The position numbers and the translations under genes are program-made. The notes beneath the pieces are model-generated. The model saw only the letters and a program-made list of their open reading frames with translations, was not told where the DNA came from and did no database searches. From Clostridiaceae bacterium (GTDB lineage Bacteria; Bacillota; Clostridia; Oscillospirales; Butyricicoccaceae): a stretch of DNA of 5,222 bases. Below, in pieces: positions 4,056-5,222 of this stretch. The stretch covers positions 1 to 5,222 of the forward strand of contig JAEDEU010000116.1 in assembly GCA_016293155.1 (NCBI GenBank), written 5' to 3'. Every line of letters begins with the position of its first letter. Position 1 is the first letter of the stretch.

Positions 4056-5170
4056 GAGCTGACCTGCTGACGCTGCGCGATTTTCGCAATTATGCCTTTG
4101 CCGAGCTGCCGCTGTGCGGCGGCGTCAACGTGCTGTGCGGCGAAAATGCGCAGGGAAAAACCAACGCACTTGAGGCGGTCGGACTGCTGTCCACGACCCG
4201 ATTGTTCCGTTCCGCGCAGAAAAAGGACGCAATCCGCTTCGGTGCGGAGCGGTGCGAGGTCGGCGCACGATTTTCTGCCGGCGGGCGGGAGATGACCATC
4301 AAAATGGCGATTCCGCGCGAGGGCAGACCTCAGCTGGAGGTCAACGGCGTGCGTCAGAAGCGGCACGCGGACGCGGCGGGACTGCTGCGCAGTGTGCTGT
4401 TCTGTCCGGAGGATCTGGGACTGGTGCGCGAGGGCGCGGCGGCGCGGCGGCGGTTTCTGGACACCGCCTTATGCCAGCTTCGCCCGAACTACGCGACCTA
4501 TCTTTCCGAGTACAGCCGCCTGCTGGAGAACAAAAACCGCATTTTGAAGCACAGTGAGGAAAAGCCGTCCCTGCTGGAAACGCTGGACGATTTTTCCTAT
4601 CGCATGGCGATGATCGGCGGGCATATCGTGCGCTATCGGGCGTACTATATCCGCTCGCTGATGGGCAAGGCGGCGGACATCCATGCGGCGGTGTCCGGCA
4701 AAAAAGAGTGTCTGACGTATGACTATCACACTGTGTCCGCTGTGACCGATCCGTTTGCCTCCGCCTCCGCCATCGGCGCGGAGCTGTGGCGGCATATGCA
4801 GGAGCACAGGGCGGCGGAAATTGCAACAAAAAGCTGTCTCTCCGGCGTGCACAAGGACGATCTTGAGCTGCTCATCGAGGGCAGGGCTGCGAAAGCCTTT
4901 GCCTCTCAGGGGCAGGTGCGCACGTGTGCGCTGTCGCTCAAGCTCGCGGAGCGGGATATGTTCTTCGATGACAGCGGGGAATATCCGATTCTGCTGCTGG
5001 ACGACGTGCTCAGTGAGCTGGACGCGCGGCGGCAGGATTTTGTGCTAAACCGCATCGGCGGGGGACAGGTGATTATCACCTGCTGTGAGCCGGAAAAAAT
5101 CCGAGAAATCGGCGCAGGCGCGGCATATGCAGTCGAAAACGGCGTTGTCACGCCTCTGGCGACAGAGTGA
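4052..5170 (+). CDS. recF: DNA replication and repair protein RecF
   Basis: RecF is an SMC/ABC-type ATPase that acts with RecO and RecR to load RecA on gapped DNA and help restart stalled forks. The product is 372 residues, normal for the family. Visible motifs are the N-terminal LTLRDFRNY (6-14), Walker A CGENAQGKTN (29-38), FCPEDLGLV (117-125) with RRRFLD (132-137), GVHKDDLEL (265-273), the ABC signature region FASQGQVRTCALSLKLAE (283-300) and Walker B with D-loop PILLLDDVLSELD (312-324). All catalytic elements are present. The start is the ATG of the ATGA shared with yaaA; no clear ribosome site precedes it, so it is likely translated by coupling. A longer open frame begins inside yaaA, but its extra residues are not RecF-like. 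An inverted repeat that may end the operon follows 30 nt downstream. Confidence 0.98.
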   Translation: MRADLLTLRDFRNYAFAELPLCGGVNVLCGENAQGKTNALEAVGLLSTTRLFRSAQKKDAIRFGAERCEVGARFSAGGREMTIKMAIPREGRPQLEVNGVRQKRHADAAGLLRSVLFCPEDLGLVREGAAARRRFLDTALCQLRPNYATYLSEYSRLLENKNRILKHSEEKPSLLETLDDFSYRMAMIGGHIVRYRAYYIRSLMGKAADIHAAVSGKKECLTYDYHTVSAVTDPFASASAIGAELWRHMQEHRAAEIATKSCLSGVHKDDLELLIEGRAAKAFASQGQVRTCALSLKLAERDMFFDDSGEYPILLLDDVLSELDARRQDFVLNRIGGGQVIITCCEPEKIREIGAGAAYAVENGVVTPLATE

Positions 5171-5200
5171 AAATCATTGGTTGTTGTTTCTGATTGGTAG

Positions 5201-5222
5201 GGAACGGTCTTGACCGTTCCGC
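5201..5222. repeat. Perfect inverted repeat after recF, possible terminator or dispersed palindrome
   Basis: GGAACGGTC (5201-5209) and GACCGTTCC (5212-5220) form a perfect 9-bp inverted repeat. As RNA it gives an 8-bp stem closed by a CUUG tetraloop, a very stable loop type. The window ends 2 bases later, so a T-tract cannot be checked. The bases just before it read GGTAGG, which recalls dispersed GTAGGG-led palindromic repeats I associate with gut Clostridia. That link is from memory and not tested. It may serve as the operon terminator in either case. Confidence 0.55.

Noticed and set aside
1..5222. tRNA, rRNA, CRISPR array, insertion sequence or prophage signals
   Set aside because: I saw no repeat-spacer pattern, transposase motif, cloverleaf or rRNA sequence anywhere in the window.

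Overview
This window is a chromosomal replication origin region from a bacterium of the Firmicutes/Bacillota. It holds rpmH (minus strand) facing away from dnaA, dnaN, yaaA and recF (plus strand), an order typical of that phylum. Coding DNA of moderately high GC, a short DnaA, Firmicute-style DnaA-trios and a Clostridia-type holin-like toxin suggest gut Clostridia, perhaps the Oscillospiraceae/Butyricicoccaceae neighbourhood. The family-level placement is inference.

Layout. Positions 1-118 hold no gene I can recognise. Positions 119-477 are the rpmH unit on the minus strand: a consensus promoter with a palindrome over the start site, a leader of about 130 nt, the 44-residue L34 gene and a hairpin terminator. 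Positions 521-861 hold what looks like a complete type I toxin-antitoxin module. A 28-residue holin-like membrane toxin is encoded on the minus strand (638-724). A convergent antisense RNA of about 93 nt lies on the plus strand (about 556-648). Each has its own good sigma-A promoter and its own intrinsic terminator. A strong plus-strand terminator (864-901) separates this module from dnaA. Positions 920-984 hold DnaA boxes and the dnaA promoter.

The dnaA gene (1072-2358) is followed by a 379-bp intergenic stretch with at least six near-consensus DnaA boxes, a DnaA-trio array and an AT-rich unwinding element, so initiation probably starts here (about 2580-2634). dnaN, yaaA and recF (2738-5170) form a tightly packed operon with overlaps of 8 and 4 nt. 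The right edge carries a perfect inverted repeat that is either the recF operon terminator or a dispersed palindromic repeat.

How it works together: DnaA binds the clusters on both sides of its own gene, opens the DNA next to the trios and probably represses its own promoter. DnaN is the sliding clamp and RecF a repair ATPase at stalled forks. YaaA is a small S4-type RNA-binding protein. rpmH and the dnaA operon are both transcribed away from the origin, co-directional with the forks. The least expected content is the toxin-antitoxin module between rpmH and dnaA, a few hundred bases from the origin. It is too small for ordinary gene calling.
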